A stretch of DNA of 64,000 nt from JBICHN01 sp043101845 (GCA_043101845.1 JBICHN010000002.1:1-64000), one strand, 5' to 3'; shown: positions 37,423 to 46,582, numbered from the stretch's first letter. Notes: generated from the letters alone by a model not told the origin. Numbers and translations are program-made.

Positions 37423-38871
37423 TCATTCCACGATTGCCTCGACGACGAGCGAACTCTTCCCCACCTGAATCGCCTGCAGCCAGACCGGGCGACCGGCCTG
37501 AGCGCGGGGCGGGACGATCGGAGACACCGAGGCCGAACCATTCGAGTCCGTCACGGCGGTGTCAGCGACCACCGCGTTCTGGAGCGACGCATAGCCGCCG
37601 ACCTCGTCGATCCAGGTCCAGCCCTCCTGTCCGAACCCGCTGTAGAGAAAGTAGATGGTCTCGCCCGGCTTCGCGTCGATCGCAGTGATCTGGCACGCCT
37701 CGCCGCGAATGAGCGGCCCGACATCGAGGCCGAATCGCTCTCCTCGCGCTTCGGTGGCGTCGAAGACGAGCAACCCGCGCTGCCAGTCGCTCAGGATGAT
37801 GTTGCCGGAGGGAAAGAAGGGATACGGCGCCATGGCGCCATGAAAGATGCCGTCTTCATCGTCAAGAGGATAGGTGTCATACCACCCGACAATGTCCGGA
37901 TTGAGCGGATCGATCCGCGCATCGAAGATCCACAATCCGCTCGCCCAGTTCGCTTCGTAGACGAATCCTTCGTGCCAGAACAGGTTATGGTCCGACGCGC
38001 GAAGGCCGGTCGTGAAGGATGAAGCAAGAAATGGATTCGCGGGATCGCGCACATCAAAGACGAGCGTGCGCGTCATGGGCGAGCGACCCATCATCTCGTC
38101 GAACGCGTCGTCGACATAGTAATAGTTGCGGTCTTCGTCGAGCCATCCCTGATGACAGAAGCCGATCCCCGGGTAGGTGATGTTCGCGAGCAGCGTCACA
38201 TTCTGTTTGTCCGTGACGTCGATGATGTCGAGTCCCAGGTCGGCGATATGAAGATACATGATCTCCCGACCCGCATACGGGCCGTCGTGGTAATTCACGA
38301 CCTGCGCGTCATGCGCCTGAGCGTCCGAGGGATTGATGTACGCGACGAACTCCGGATTGACCGGATCCGACAGGTCATAGATGCGCGTGCCCGGGCGCGG
38401 GTTGTCGAAGAGGTTGAACACATACATGTATCCACTCTCTTCATTGATGAAGAGGTTGTGACCGAAGATGTGCTCTTCGCCCGCGAGCGTCACGACGCCG
38501 TCATCGACGGCGCTGAGGTCGAGAATGTGGAGATTGAATTTGTCACCCAGTCCGTACGCGTAGTGCTGATAGACCTTGAAATCGCCGGAGCCGCTCGGCA
38601 GATGCGGCTCGACATGAACGATCACCGGGTTGACCGGATCGGTGACTTCGATGACGGCCATGGTGCGTCGGGCGCCGATGATCGCGTACTCGCGCCCGGA
38701 CGGCGAGACATAGCCCCAGATGTCATTCGCGGTGCGGGACCCCAGCCGTTGCGGGCTGACCTCGCTGTAGAGGCGAATGTTCGAAGTGCCGATCTGAGCC
38801 GCGGCTGACGCTGTCGCCGCGCCGAGCCCGACGAAAACCGAGGCGACGATGATGAAGTTCCGAAATGACAT
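37423..38871 (-). CDS. Choice-of-anchor B (LVIVD) propeller protein, paralogue 1 of 4
   Basis: 482 residues with a signal peptide to about 25. The most divergent of the four: NDIWGYVSPSGREYAIIGA and VIEVTDPVNP are kept, and the four His motifs are GHNLFIN, HDAQVV, CHQGWLD and DHNLFW. The last 97 residues align to the shared module, but the LGVxLxLxNP core reads VGGYASLQNA and the end is IVE. It lies furthest upstream on the minus strand, 197 bp from the next copy. The four genes probably arose by serial duplication. Confidence 0.86.
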   Translation of the reverse strand: MSFRNFIIVASVFVGLGAATASAAAQIGTSNIRLYSEVSPQRLGSRTANDIWGYVSPSGREYAIIGARRTMAVIEVTDPVNPVIVHVEPHLPSGSGDFKVYQHYAYGLGDKFNLHILDLSAVDDGVVTLAGEEHIFGHNLFINEESGYMYVFNLFDNPRPGTRIYDLSDPVNPEFVAYINPSDAQAHDAQVVNYHDGPYAGREIMYLHIADLGLDIIDVTDKQNVTLLANITYPGIGFCHQGWLDEDRNYYYVDDAFDEMMGRSPMTRTLVFDVRDPANPFLASSFTTGLRASDHNLFWHEGFVYEANWASGLWIFDARIDPLNPDIVGWYDTYPLDDEDGIFHGAMAPYPFFPSGNIILSDWQRGLLVFDATEARGERFGLDVGPLIRGEACQITAIDAKPGETIYFLYSGFGQEGWTWIDEVGGYASLQNAVVADTAVTDSNGSASVSPIVPPRAQAGRPVWLQAIQVGKSSLVVEAIVE

Positions 38872-39125
38872 GGCCCCGTGCCCTCTTGCGTGAAATCAAG
38901 ACCCGCCGCGAAGACGCCGCGGCGCACCCCCCACACGGCGGTCCACCCGTTGAGAATGCCAGAACTTCTTCCGCCGGTCAATGCGAAACGCTCGCGCGGT
39001 CTCGATTTCCGCACTTTCGTCGTCCAGAAGCAGGTAACGCGCCCCCCAGAGCATCACACAGCGTCTAGAGCAGAATCATGAGCGGACGCCGCTTGCCGAG
39101 CGATCCGCGCCTGCCTGAGTCCGCC

Positions 39126-40199
39126 CTATTCGGCAGATTCCGGCGAAGGCGTTGAGGCGCGCCGTCCGCGCTTCCCGCCGCGCTTCTCGAAGATCGCGGT
39201 CGAGGATCGCTCGATCACATCTTTCTTCACGCGTACCGGACCCTGTCGGATGCGCTCGAACGCCGACGCGGCGTTCCCGGCGCCGTATTCGATTCCAATC
39301 GACCGGCGACCGAGTTCGCGCGCAACCGTACCGGTCGTGCCGCTCCCGAGAAACGGATCGAGAACGAGATCGCCCTCGTTCGAGCATGCGCGAATGACAC
39401 GCTCGAGGTACACCTCGGGGATCTGGTTGTGATGCCGCTCGCGGCGTTCCTTGTTGTTCCCCTGGATTCGTCCCCAGTACTTGCCGTACCAGACATCCAT
39501 GGGAAGACGCAATCCTCGGAGCGACTCGTCATCCTTCGCGAATGTTCGGTGGTCCTGGTAGATCGCAGCGCGATCGGACTGCTCCATCACGGCTTCAGGA
39601 TTCCACCGCCGATTGTCCGGGTCCCGGGCGAAGTAGAGTGCGTGGACCTTGCTCATGATGAACGAGCTCATCCGGTTCTGGCCGAATCGGAAGTGCCAGA
39701 CGCACCAGTTGATCATGGTGAGGCCGCGCCGCTTGAGATGCATGACGATCTCCGCCGCAGTGTCGTCGGGAATGTTCACCCAGATCGAGCCGTGCGGGGC
39801 GAGCGCCTCGAGGCATCCGTCAAGCCAGTCGAAGGTGAAGCGTTCGTATTCCGCCCGCGACATTCCATCCCGCCATTCGTCGTAGGGGACATCCCAGTTG
39901 AAGGGCGGGTCGGCGAAGACGAGGTCGACCTGGCCGCGATCGGGGAGCGCCGCGAGCACTTCGCGGCAGTCGCCGACATACACGCGTGTGTCGGGGTCCT
40001 TGAGACGATGCGCTGGCTTGAGGGACGCGTTCTTCGTGTTCGCCTCGTGTCGCGGAACGGTGTCACCGTAGAGACGGATCCGCTGCTCTTCAGGCAACTC
40101 CGAGACGGTGCGGGCAAGCTGCCGCTGAATCTGAATGGCGCCCTTCGGCATCGCGTAGCCGCCGGGTCGATCGAATTCGGTGTTCTTGTATTCAGCCAT
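39126..40199 (-). CDS. Site-specific DNA methyltransferase (N4-cytosine or N6-adenine), beta-type order
   Basis: 357 residues from the ATG at 40199. Catalytic motif IV is DPPF (97-100), in VFADPPFNWDVPYDEWR, and the SAM-binding motif I is DPFLGSGTTG near 290, so catalytic precedes SAM-binding as in the beta group. A basic C-terminal tail (KRGGKRGRR) may help DNA binding. No restriction endonuclease gene is adjacent, so it looks like an orphan, regulatory-type methyltransferase. A TATCAT hexamer 9 nt before the ATG supports this start. Confidence 0.92.
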   Translation of the reverse strand: MAEYKNTEFDRPGGYAMPKGAIQIQRQLARTVSELPEEQRIRLYGDTVPRHEANTKNASLKPAHRLKDPDTRVYVGDCREVLAALPDRGQVDLVFADPPFNWDVPYDEWRDGMSRAEYERFTFDWLDGCLEALAPHGSIWVNIPDDTAAEIVMHLKRRGLTMINWCVWHFRFGQNRMSSFIMSKVHALYFARDPDNRRWNPEAVMEQSDRAAIYQDHRTFAKDDESLRGLRLPMDVWYGKYWGRIQGNNKERRERHHNQIPEVYLERVIRACSNEGDLVLDPFLGSGTTGTVARELGRRSIGIEYGAGNAASAFERIRQGPVRVKKDVIERSSTAIFEKRGGKRGRRASTPSPESAE

Positions 40200-40208
40200 G
40201 TTCGCGGC

Positions 40209-40214
40209 ATGATA
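40209..40214 (-). promoter_or_regulatory. Candidate -10 element before the DNA methyltransferase gene
   Basis: TATCAT on the minus strand, 9 nt before the ATG at 40199; no Shine-Dalgarno. Confidence 0.3.
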
Positions 40215-40244
40215 ACGGGGCCGCACGCTCGCGCCACACCCAGC

Positions 40245-40287
40245 TTCAAAAGACGGGGCGCCCGCCGCTCGGGCGCGGACGCCCCGT
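40245..40287 (-). terminator. Intrinsic terminator of the HtrA gene
   Basis: Arms ACGGGGCG/CGCCCCGT (40253-40260 with 40280-40287) enclose a GC-rich inner hairpin; the minus strand continues with CTTTTG. It lies about 35 bp after the htrA stop at 40322. Confidence 0.75.
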
Positions 40288-40321
40288 GTCCCAGTCTCCG
40301 GTTTCGACCGGCCGCCGAGAA

Positions 40322-41821
40322 TCAGTTCGCGCTCTGCAGGAATACGAAGCGCTGCGATCCGCCGCTGAGCACGGTGAGGCGGACGCCGCTCTCGAGATCC
40401 GCGTCACGCAGGGCATTCCGGAACGCGTCGACCGTCTCGACTCGATCATTCTGCACCTTGAGGACGAGGTCCCCGGCGCGCAGAGTCGCGCGAGCCGCGG
40501 CGCTGTAGGGTTCAACTCTCGTCACCAGCACGCCGCGGGTCGATTCGTCGAGTCCCATTCGACCCGCCGCGTTCGGGGTGAGCGTTCGAACCTCCATTCC
40601 GAGGCTGCGCTCACCGGGCAAGGCTTCCTGACTGGGCGTATCAGGCGTCTCGAGTTCACCGATCGTTACCGACTTCGTCATCTTCTCGCCGTCGCGATGA
40701 AAGACGACTTCGATTTCGGAGCCCGGCTTCGTCTCGGCGACACGAAGGCGCAGTTCGTCCATCTTGGACACTCGTTCTCCGCCAAATCGAGTAACGACAT
40801 CGCCGGGCTGCAGCCCAGCTTCGTCCGCAGGTCCGCCTTCGCTGACTTCCGCGATGAGGACGCCGTTCGTCCCCTCGAATCCGAATGACTTCGCAAGTCC
40901 TTCGTTCAGGTTCTGGATCACCGCGCCGAGGAAGCCCCGCACGACGCGGCCTTCGGAAATGAGGGAGTCCTTGATTGACTTCACCATGTTGATCGGAATG
41001 GCGAATCCGATGCCGACATTGCCACCGCCGCCGCGACCGCTGTAGATGGCGGTATTCACGCCGACGACTTCACCATACAGATTGACGAGTGGCCCCCCGC
41101 TGTTGCCCGGATTGATCGCGGCGTCCGTTTGGATGAAGTCTTCGTAGTCGGCGATGCCGACGCGCGAGCGGCCGGTCGCGCTTACGATCCCCGCGGTAAT
41201 CGTCGATTGCAACCCGAACGGGTTCCCGGCGGCGACGACCCACTGACCGACATGCAGGTCATTCGAGTCGCCGAGCTTCGCCGGCGACAGTCCATCCGCA
41301 TCGACCTTGATGACGGCGATATCAGTCCGGGGGTCGGTCCCGACGATCTCGGCCGGATACGAGCGGTCATCTGAGAATCGAACCGTGATCTGATCCGCGC
41401 TGTCAATGACATGATTGTTCGTGATGATGTAGCCGTCAGCGGATATGACGAATCCAGACCCCTGACCCTCCTGCCAGAACTCGCGGGGCTGCTCCTGCTC
41501 CGGCGCGGGAGTTCCGAACGAATCATTCTCTCCGAAAAGATCACCAAACGGCGTCCCCTGAAACGGCGAGAGCCGGAACGGCGTTTGAGGCGCGGTCATC
41601 CTGCGTGCGGACTGAATGCTGACGACTGAGTCCTGAATACCGTCAGCGACGGCCTGAAACGCGGCGGACAAGCGTTCGGCGTGACGCAGCGTCGCGTCAT
41701 CCGATTCCGTCTGTCCGAGAGTGGTGGAGCCTGTGAAAAGGAGTGCGCCCGTTAAGATGATCACTCCGGCCGGCGAAACGGCGTAGCGCCTCTTCTTTGA
41801 AATACGCGAGAAATCAAACAC
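40322..41821 (-). CDS. degP: Do-like (HtrA/DegP) serine protease with two PDZ domains
   Basis: 499 residues with a membrane-type N-terminus (about 16-35) that anchors or exports it. The chymotrypsin-fold triad is His137 (TNNHVI), Asp167 (TDIAVI) and Ser241 (GNSGGP). PDZ1 covers about 290-385 and PDZ2 about 405-499. A Q-linker-like insert (about 75-120) is rich in Pro and Glu. It degrades or chaperones misfolded envelope proteins. GTG start with AAGGAGG at 7 nt. Two Hsp20 genes lie just upstream on the same strand, a stress-response setting. Confidence 0.95.
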   Translation of the reverse strand: MFDFSRISKKRRYAVSPAGVIILTGALLFTGSTTLGQTESDDATLRHAERLSAAFQAVADGIQDSVVSIQSARRMTAPQTPFRLSPFQGTPFGDLFGENDSFGTPAPEQEQPREFWQEGQGSGFVISADGYIITNNHVIDSADQITVRFSDDRSYPAEIVGTDPRTDIAVIKVDADGLSPAKLGDSNDLHVGQWVVAAGNPFGLQSTITAGIVSATGRSRVGIADYEDFIQTDAAINPGNSGGPLVNLYGEVVGVNTAIYSGRGGGGNVGIGFAIPINMVKSIKDSLISEGRVVRGFLGAVIQNLNEGLAKSFGFEGTNGVLIAEVSEGGPADEAGLQPGDVVTRFGGERVSKMDELRLRVAETKPGSEIEVVFHRDGEKMTKSVTIGELETPDTPSQEALPGERSLGMEVRTLTPNAAGRMGLDESTRGVLVTRVEPYSAAARATLRAGDLVLKVQNDRVETVDAFRNALRDADLESGVRLTVLSGGSQRFVFLQSAN

Positions 41822-42077
41822 TCTGTTCCTCCTTCACCGACGGCGTCACCGACCTCCAGATGTGCGCTGCGACGGCGCACGCGGTGGCCCGTAGGCGTTC
41901 GCGTCGGCATTGACTTGATTGACAACGATGAGTTCGTTCGCTCAACGAACCGCGTTCGCCGACTGAGCCGGCGCCTTGATCCGCCGCGCGATGAAACGGT
42001 CGCTCCTTTCCCGGCGCTGCCACCGGGAAAGAAGCGCCTCGCTTTGAGTCGCGACGGACGAGATTGGCCGACGCGAA

Positions 42078-42539
42078 CTACTTCACCTTGATTGGAACTT
42101 GCCGCCGGGCCGACGACTGCTTCTTCGGCAGCGTCACGAGCAGTGTTCCATTCTGATAATCGGCGCTGATGGCGTCCGCGTCCACGGTTTCTTCAATCGC
42201 GAAGCGACGATGGAAGGAGCCGACACCGTACTCGTGATGAATCCAGTCCTCTCGCGAACTCGGACCATTCGCCCGGGAGACCGCGGCGTCGATCCGGAGC
42301 ACGCCCTCTTCAATCGTCAATTCGAGGCCATTCGGGTCGGCCCCGGGCATATCCGCCACGATGCGATATGAATCGGGGAGTTCGTAGATATCGGCAAGCG
42401 CGCGATACGCCCATTCCGGTGAACTGGTGGTCATCGTGGACGCCTGGCGCCGCGCTGACTCATTCGCGTCTTGAGCTTCGGGGGCCGGACGGCGCTCAAT
42501 CGCCGTGCTCGCAGAGTTTGCTCTCTTTGTTCCTGGCAT
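42078..42539 (-). CDS. Hsp20 small heat-shock protein (copy 2)
   Basis: 153 residues. The alpha-crystallin domain starts near 45, with DMPGADPNGLELTIEEGVL and the conserved terminal strand YQNGTLLVTLPK, then a short basic tail ending PIKVK. An N-terminal extension of about 40 polar residues is unlike its neighbour's. It holds unfolded proteins in a refolding-competent state. AAAGGAG lies at 7 nt from the ATG. It follows the other Hsp20 gene by 91 bp and is probably co-transcribed. Confidence 0.9.
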   Translation of the reverse strand: MPGTKRANSASTAIERRPAPEAQDANESARRQASTMTTSSPEWAYRALADIYELPDSYRIVADMPGADPNGLELTIEEGVLRIDAAVSRANGPSSREDWIHHEYGVGSFHRRFAIEETVDADAISADYQNGTLLVTLPKKQSSARRQVPIKVK

Positions 42540-42630
42540 GTCGCCACTCCTTTCGGCGCGCCGGCCACGCCGGCGCTTGCGTTACCAAATGAAATGACGA
42601 GGTCGAACCTCACACATCACGAAATGTTGA

Positions 42631-43128
42631 TCAGTTGGCCTCCGAGTCCTGGTTAATTCCACCCGAACGCACTTCGATCTTGCGGGGCCGGGTCGACTCG
42701 TGGAACGGCGCCTTGATGGTGAGGATCCCGTTCTCGAGCGTCGCTTCCGTTGACTCCGCGTCGAACGGCTTGGGAAGAGTGATGGTTCGGTCGAACTCGC
42801 CGGACCACCGCTCCGCGCGAATGAGCTCCACGCCTTCCTGGTTCAGGCGTTCGCGGCGACCGCGCAGGGTGATCCGCTGCTCTTCGACGAAGATCTCGAT
42901 CTCGTCGATCGAGAGACCCGGAAGTTCACTCTCGATAACGAAGTGGTCGTCGGCCTGCCAGGCGTTGATCGCCGGATATTGGACGGCGCGGCCGACACCC
43001 GCCGGGAAGGACGGGTTCGCGACGGTGTCGAAGACTCGCTCGATCTCGCGGCTCAACGCGTCCAAGCTCGACATGGGACGGTTGAATCCGCTCGCGTTGT
43101 TTCGATTCATCGGTCGAAAGGTCAGCAT
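42631..43128 (-). CDS. Hsp20 small heat-shock protein (copy 1)
   Basis: 165 residues. The alpha-crystallin domain has ELPGLSIDEIEIFVEEQRITLRG-type content (split here as ELPGLSIDE and RITLRGRRE), ERWSGEFDRTITLP and the end motif ENGILTIKAPF. Strong GGAAGGAGG at 6 nt from the ATG. First of the Hsp20 pair upstream of htrA. I searched the 217 bp before it for a heat-shock promoter; a CCCCATT element is present but no matching -35 is at the right distance. Confidence 0.93.
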   Translation of the reverse strand: MLTFRPMNRNNASGFNRPMSSLDALSREIERVFDTVANPSFPAGVGRAVQYPAINAWQADDHFVIESELPGLSIDEIEIFVEEQRITLRGRRERLNQEGVELIRAERWSGEFDRTITLPKPFDAESTEATLENGILTIKAPFHESTRPRKIEVRSGGINQDSEAN

Positions 43129-43345
43129 GACATCCTCCTTCCAGATTGTCCTCCGCGTATCGGAGGGTTGTGCCGTCGAGGCGTTCCAATCGGCCGCCCG
43201 TTCTTCGGAGCGGCATCGCTTGAGAGACCATGCAACGGGCGTGCCGGAAATCGCCGGCCCGCTGCACTGGCTGGGGAGCGAATGGGGTTAAACAAGGCGC
43301 CAGATTGGCGCCGCGGCCGAAAGCTCGTTGTCAAATCGGCGCCGG

Positions 43346-43897
43346 TCAATCCGGGATGATCTCGTCGACCCGGCGGAAGGTCATCGCATGGTGATCCTTC
43401 ACAACGCCGGGGAACCGCAGGACGCGGTTGTGGAAGGCGACATAGACCCCCGGCTCAACGAGTTGCACGGCGAGGAGCGCCTCGCTGAGGTTCTGCATCG
43501 CGTCGGTCGTCCGCAACTCGTAGGGACGCATCGCGCCCGTGAGGACGATCGGGGCCCGGGGGGTCTCGCCGACATGCTCGATGATCGACTCCCCCGTGAA
43601 CTGCAACCGATCGGTGCCGTGCACGATGACCACGCCGTCATGCGAATTCGTATAGGCCTCCGCCACCTTCGCGATCTGCTCATGATCGCGATCGGTCATT
43701 TCGAGCGAGTCCTTGTTCATAATCGAGACGCGGTCGACCGTCACGCCGTTCAGGACGAGTGACGCGAGCATGATGTCGAGCACGCTGCGCTGGTTCGCGA
43801 GCGTGCCGTCCGACTCATTGAAGGTCTTCTCGATCGTGCCGCCCGTCGAAAGCAGCGCGATCCGCCTGGGGACGAAGGGGGTCGACATGGCGGTCAT
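43346..43897 (-). CDS. Asparaginase-like protein, N-terminal catalytic domain only
   Basis: 183 residues from the ATG at 43897; an ATG at 43888 is also in frame. It contains the first asparaginase domain complete: Thr21 in TGGTIEK, Ser64 in KDS, Thr95-Asp96 in VHGTDRL and Lys167 in VVKDHH, equivalent to the catalytic Thr/Ser/Thr-Asp/Lys set of L-asparaginase. The C-terminal domain (about 140 residues) of ordinary asparaginases is missing and the frame ends in a stop right after. The reaction would be hydrolysis of Asn or a related amide if active. Confidence 0.87.
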   Translation of the reverse strand: MTAMSTPFVPRRIALLSTGGTIEKTFNESDGTLANQRSVLDIMLASLVLNGVTVDRVSIMNKDSLEMTDRDHEQIAKVAEAYTNSHDGVVIVHGTDRLQFTGESIIEHVGETPRAPIVLTGAMRPYELRTTDAMQNLSEALLAVQLVEPGVYVAFHNRVLRFPGVVKDHHAMTFRRVDEIIPD

Positions 43898-44044
43898 GAT
43901 AGACCCGTTCGGCGACGCGTCCGGAATGGCGACCGACGGTCGGCGGCCCTTGAGACGGCCCCTATTGTGAGCCGTGGTTCGATTGTCGCTGGATTCGTGA
44001 CTCCGCCTTGGGCGACGGTTCTGATTGAGTGAAAGGGTGGTCGG

Positions 44045-46363
44045 ATGAGACGAGCTCTCCCGGTCTTTGTCGCGGGAACGGTTGTCCTCGGAGCGCTCGG
44101 CGCTTCTCCCTCCCTGGCTCGGGCCCAATCGGCGCCGGTCGACGAATACCGCCAGCTCCGCAATGAATGGGTCGAGCGCGATCAGACCATCTGGGCGGAT
44201 GAACTGCTCGCGCAGGAGTACGAGGGGTACTTCATTCAACTCTGGGACGACCTGCGGACGCAGCCCGATCGCTTCGCCACACTCGCATCGGCGCCGTTCA
44301 CAAAGTCGATCATGGTCGGGACGAATTCGTCGTCGACCGAGTCGGTCGGATCCGGAGTCGAGCGCCGGAGCCTCGATGAAGGCCGGCGGGAACTTTCGCC
44401 CAGTGAATGGCGGGAGTTCGTGGAATCCGTCCGCAGCCACGGGTTCGAGATCGATCACACGGAATGGCATCACGCGGAGTTCAACCCGGGTGACAGCGCA
44501 AGCGATCAGCCTCGCTCGCTCTTCTCGTTCACCATTCACGCTCGTCGGCCCGCCCTCGATGAGCGACATGAACTCAACGGCAAACTCTCCGTGCAATGGT
44601 CCAGCGAGCGCGACGGTTTCGGGAACCGGATGCCGAAGACGATCGAGGTGGACGAAGTCACCGTGACGAGCCGCACCGGCGCGGCGCCGTTCTCGACGGC
44701 GTTCGAAGTGACACTCGAGCATCGCTCGCCGCGAGACGACTTTCTGATTGATGACTTCGATGGCGATGGCGACACCGACTTCGCCTATCCCCCAACCAAC
44801 GATCTGTTCCTCAACCGCGGTGACGCGACCTTCGACCGGGCGCCGCTTTGCGCGAAGCCGACGAAGTGGGTGTACGAAGCGGCGTTCGCCGATTTCACGG
44901 GCGACGGGGAAGTCGACCTGCTCGTCGCCGGATCGAACCCCATCGGTCCCCAGGCGCCGGAGCGGATGGGCCTCTTTCTCTATGAACGAAGTTCGAACGG
45001 CGCGTTCGCCGAGCCGGCGCGTCTCGTCATCGATCCCGCCGCCGTCGATCTGCGCGAGCCCGAGGCGTTCGCCATCGGTGATGTCGACGGCGACGGCGAC
45101 CTCGATCTCTGGATCGCGCAGTACCTGAGCCCCTATGTGGGTGGACAGTTTCCCGATCCGTACTACGACGCGAACGATGGACTGCCCGCCTACCTCCTCC
45201 TCAATAACGGGGACGGATCGTTCGTCGATGCGACCGAAACCTCGGGTCTGGCGCCGAAACGCTGGCGTCGAACCTTTCGCAGTTCTTTCGTCGATCTCGA
45301 CGGTGACGCTGACCTCGACCTCGTCGTGGTAAGTGACTTCGCCGGCGTGGATCTTTATCTCAACGATGGCGCCGGCCACTTTGACGATGTCACCGCGACG
45401 CTCATCGATGAGCCAGCGAACTTCGGCATGTCGCATGTGTTCGGCGACTTCAACCGCGATGGTCGTCTCGACTTCTATGTGACCGGCATGGCTTCCACGA
45501 CCGCGCGTCGCCTCGCGCGCATGGGTCTCGGACGCGAGGATCTGCCAGAGTACCAGGATGCGCGATTGAAGATCGCGTACGGAAACCGCCTGTATCTGCA
45601 GACTTCCGCGGGGACCTTCGAACAGCCTGCGTACAACGACTCGGTCGCGCGTTCCGGCTGGGCGTGGGGATGCGCCAAGCTCGACATCGAAAACGACGGC
45701 GATCTCGACCTCTATGTCACGAATGGGAATCGGAGCGGAAAGTCGTCACGCGATTACTGCACGAATTTCTGGCGGCACGACATTTATGCGAAGACTGATG
45801 AGCACGGCCTCGGGCTCAATCAGATTTTCTCCGAGTTCGGCCAGGGACTCGCGACCGGCGAGATCTCGTGGAACGGATTCGAGTACAACCGACTCTTCAT
45901 GAATCGCGGCGAAGAGGGATTTGCAACCGTCCCTTATCTCATGGGCGTCGGCTTCACCGAGGATTGCCGGGCGGCGGTCGCGGACGACTTCGATCTTGAC
46001 GGCCGACCCGATCTCTTCGTGGTCGCGTACGACCGGTCGCAGGAGTTCTCGCCGCGTGTGGCGCGCGTCATGCGGAACGAATGGGCCGACCCGGGCGCCT
46101 GGGTCGGCGTGCGGCTGCGCGGCGCGCCCGGCGTCTCGCCGATCGGCGCCACGATTACCGTCAAGTGGCCGGGTGGGGTCCTGACCGATGCGATCGTGAG
46201 CGGCGACTCGGCGAAGTGTCAGGGGTCGACGCTGCGACACTTTGGTCTCGGCGAGGCGGAATCGGTCGATTCGATCGAAATTCGCTGGCCGGACGGGAGC
46301 GTATCGACGCTCGAAAACCCGACGATTGACGCGTATCACGATGTGCGTCCGGCCGGCGGTTGA
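44045..46363 (+). CDS. Secreted CRTAC1/ASPIC-UnbV family protein with FG-GAP/VCBS repeats
   Basis: 772 residues with a signal peptide to about 26. An N-terminal region of about 220 residues of unknown type precedes FG-GAP/VCBS-like calcium-binding repeats such as DDFDGDGDTDFAYP, DVDGDGDLDLWIAQ, DLDGDADLDLVVV, DFNRDGRLDFYVTG and DIENDGDLDLYVTN. The C-terminal ASPIC/UnbV domain has GATITVKWPGG, LRHFGLGEAESVDSIEIRWPDGS. Such propeller proteins sit at the cell surface and probably bind ligands with calcium. AAAGGG precedes the ATG. Stands alone before the tRNA. Confidence 0.9.
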   Translation: MRRALPVFVAGTVVLGALGASPSLARAQSAPVDEYRQLRNEWVERDQTIWADELLAQEYEGYFIQLWDDLRTQPDRFATLASAPFTKSIMVGTNSSSTESVGSGVERRSLDEGRRELSPSEWREFVESVRSHGFEIDHTEWHHAEFNPGDSASDQPRSLFSFTIHARRPALDERHELNGKLSVQWSSERDGFGNRMPKTIEVDEVTVTSRTGAAPFSTAFEVTLEHRSPRDDFLIDDFDGDGDTDFAYPPTNDLFLNRGDATFDRAPLCAKPTKWVYEAAFADFTGDGEVDLLVAGSNPIGPQAPERMGLFLYERSSNGAFAEPARLVIDPAAVDLREPEAFAIGDVDGDGDLDLWIAQYLSPYVGGQFPDPYYDANDGLPAYLLLNNGDGSFVDATETSGLAPKRWRRTFRSSFVDLDGDADLDLVVVSDFAGVDLYLNDGAGHFDDVTATLIDEPANFGMSHVFGDFNRDGRLDFYVTGMASTTARRLARMGLGREDLPEYQDARLKIAYGNRLYLQTSAGTFEQPAYNDSVARSGWAWGCAKLDIENDGDLDLYVTNGNRSGKSSRDYCTNFWRHDIYAKTDEHGLGLNQIFSEFGQGLATGEISWNGFEYNRLFMNRGEEGFATVPYLMGVGFTEDCRAAVADDFDLDGRPDLFVVAYDRSQEFSPRVARVMRNEWADPGAWVGVRLRGAPGVSPIGATITVKWPGGVLTDAIVSGDSAKCQGSTLRHFGLGEAESVDSIEIRWPDGSVSTLENPTIDAYHDVRPAGG

Positions 46364-46392
46364 TTGAGGCGTTGAAAGCGCCCCTTAACGGT

Positions 46393-46422
46393 TTGAACGG
46401 GGCGACCGGCCGCGCCTAGCAT
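46393..46422 (+). promoter_or_regulatory. Sigma70-type promoter of tRNA-Leu
   Basis: TTGAAC (46393-46398) and TAGCAT (46417-46422) are spaced by 18 bp. The expected start is about 50 nt before the mature tRNA 5' end. Confidence 0.6.
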
Positions 46423-46481
46423 AGCTGCCGCTCGCGGCGAGCCGGTGGCGAATCGGCGTCGGTCGCAGCGGAGAAAAGCCT

Positions 46482-46567
46482 GCCCAGGTGGCGGAATTGG
46501 TAGACGCGCCAGCTTGAGGGGCTGGTGGGAGTTAAATCCCGTGGAGGTTCGAATCCTCTCCTGGGCA
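46482..46567 (+). tRNA. trnL: tRNA-Leu (GAG)
   Basis: 86 nt. The acceptor stem is GCCCAGG with CCTGGGC, followed by discriminator A. The D-arm includes GGTAGA. The anticodon stem CCAGC/GCTGG closes a TTGAGGG loop with anticodon GAG (46516-46518), reading CUC and CUU. A long class II variable arm with GGGA/TCCC stem and T-loop TTCGAAT follow. CCA is not encoded. It fits a high-GC genome rich in CTC codons. Confidence 0.97.
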
Positions 46568-46582
46568 TTCGAAAACGAAACG

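Noticed and set aside
43129..43345. Heat-shock (sigma32-like) promoter before the Hsp20 gene
   Set aside because: A CCCCATT element is present, but the CTTG-like element lies only a few bases from it, not 13-17, and there is no CIRCE repeat.
43898..45436. Minus-strand extension that would make the asparaginase-like protein about 700 residues
   Set aside because: The extra part is antisense to the CRTAC1 gene and has no domain; the ATG at 43897 starts the catalytic domain properly.
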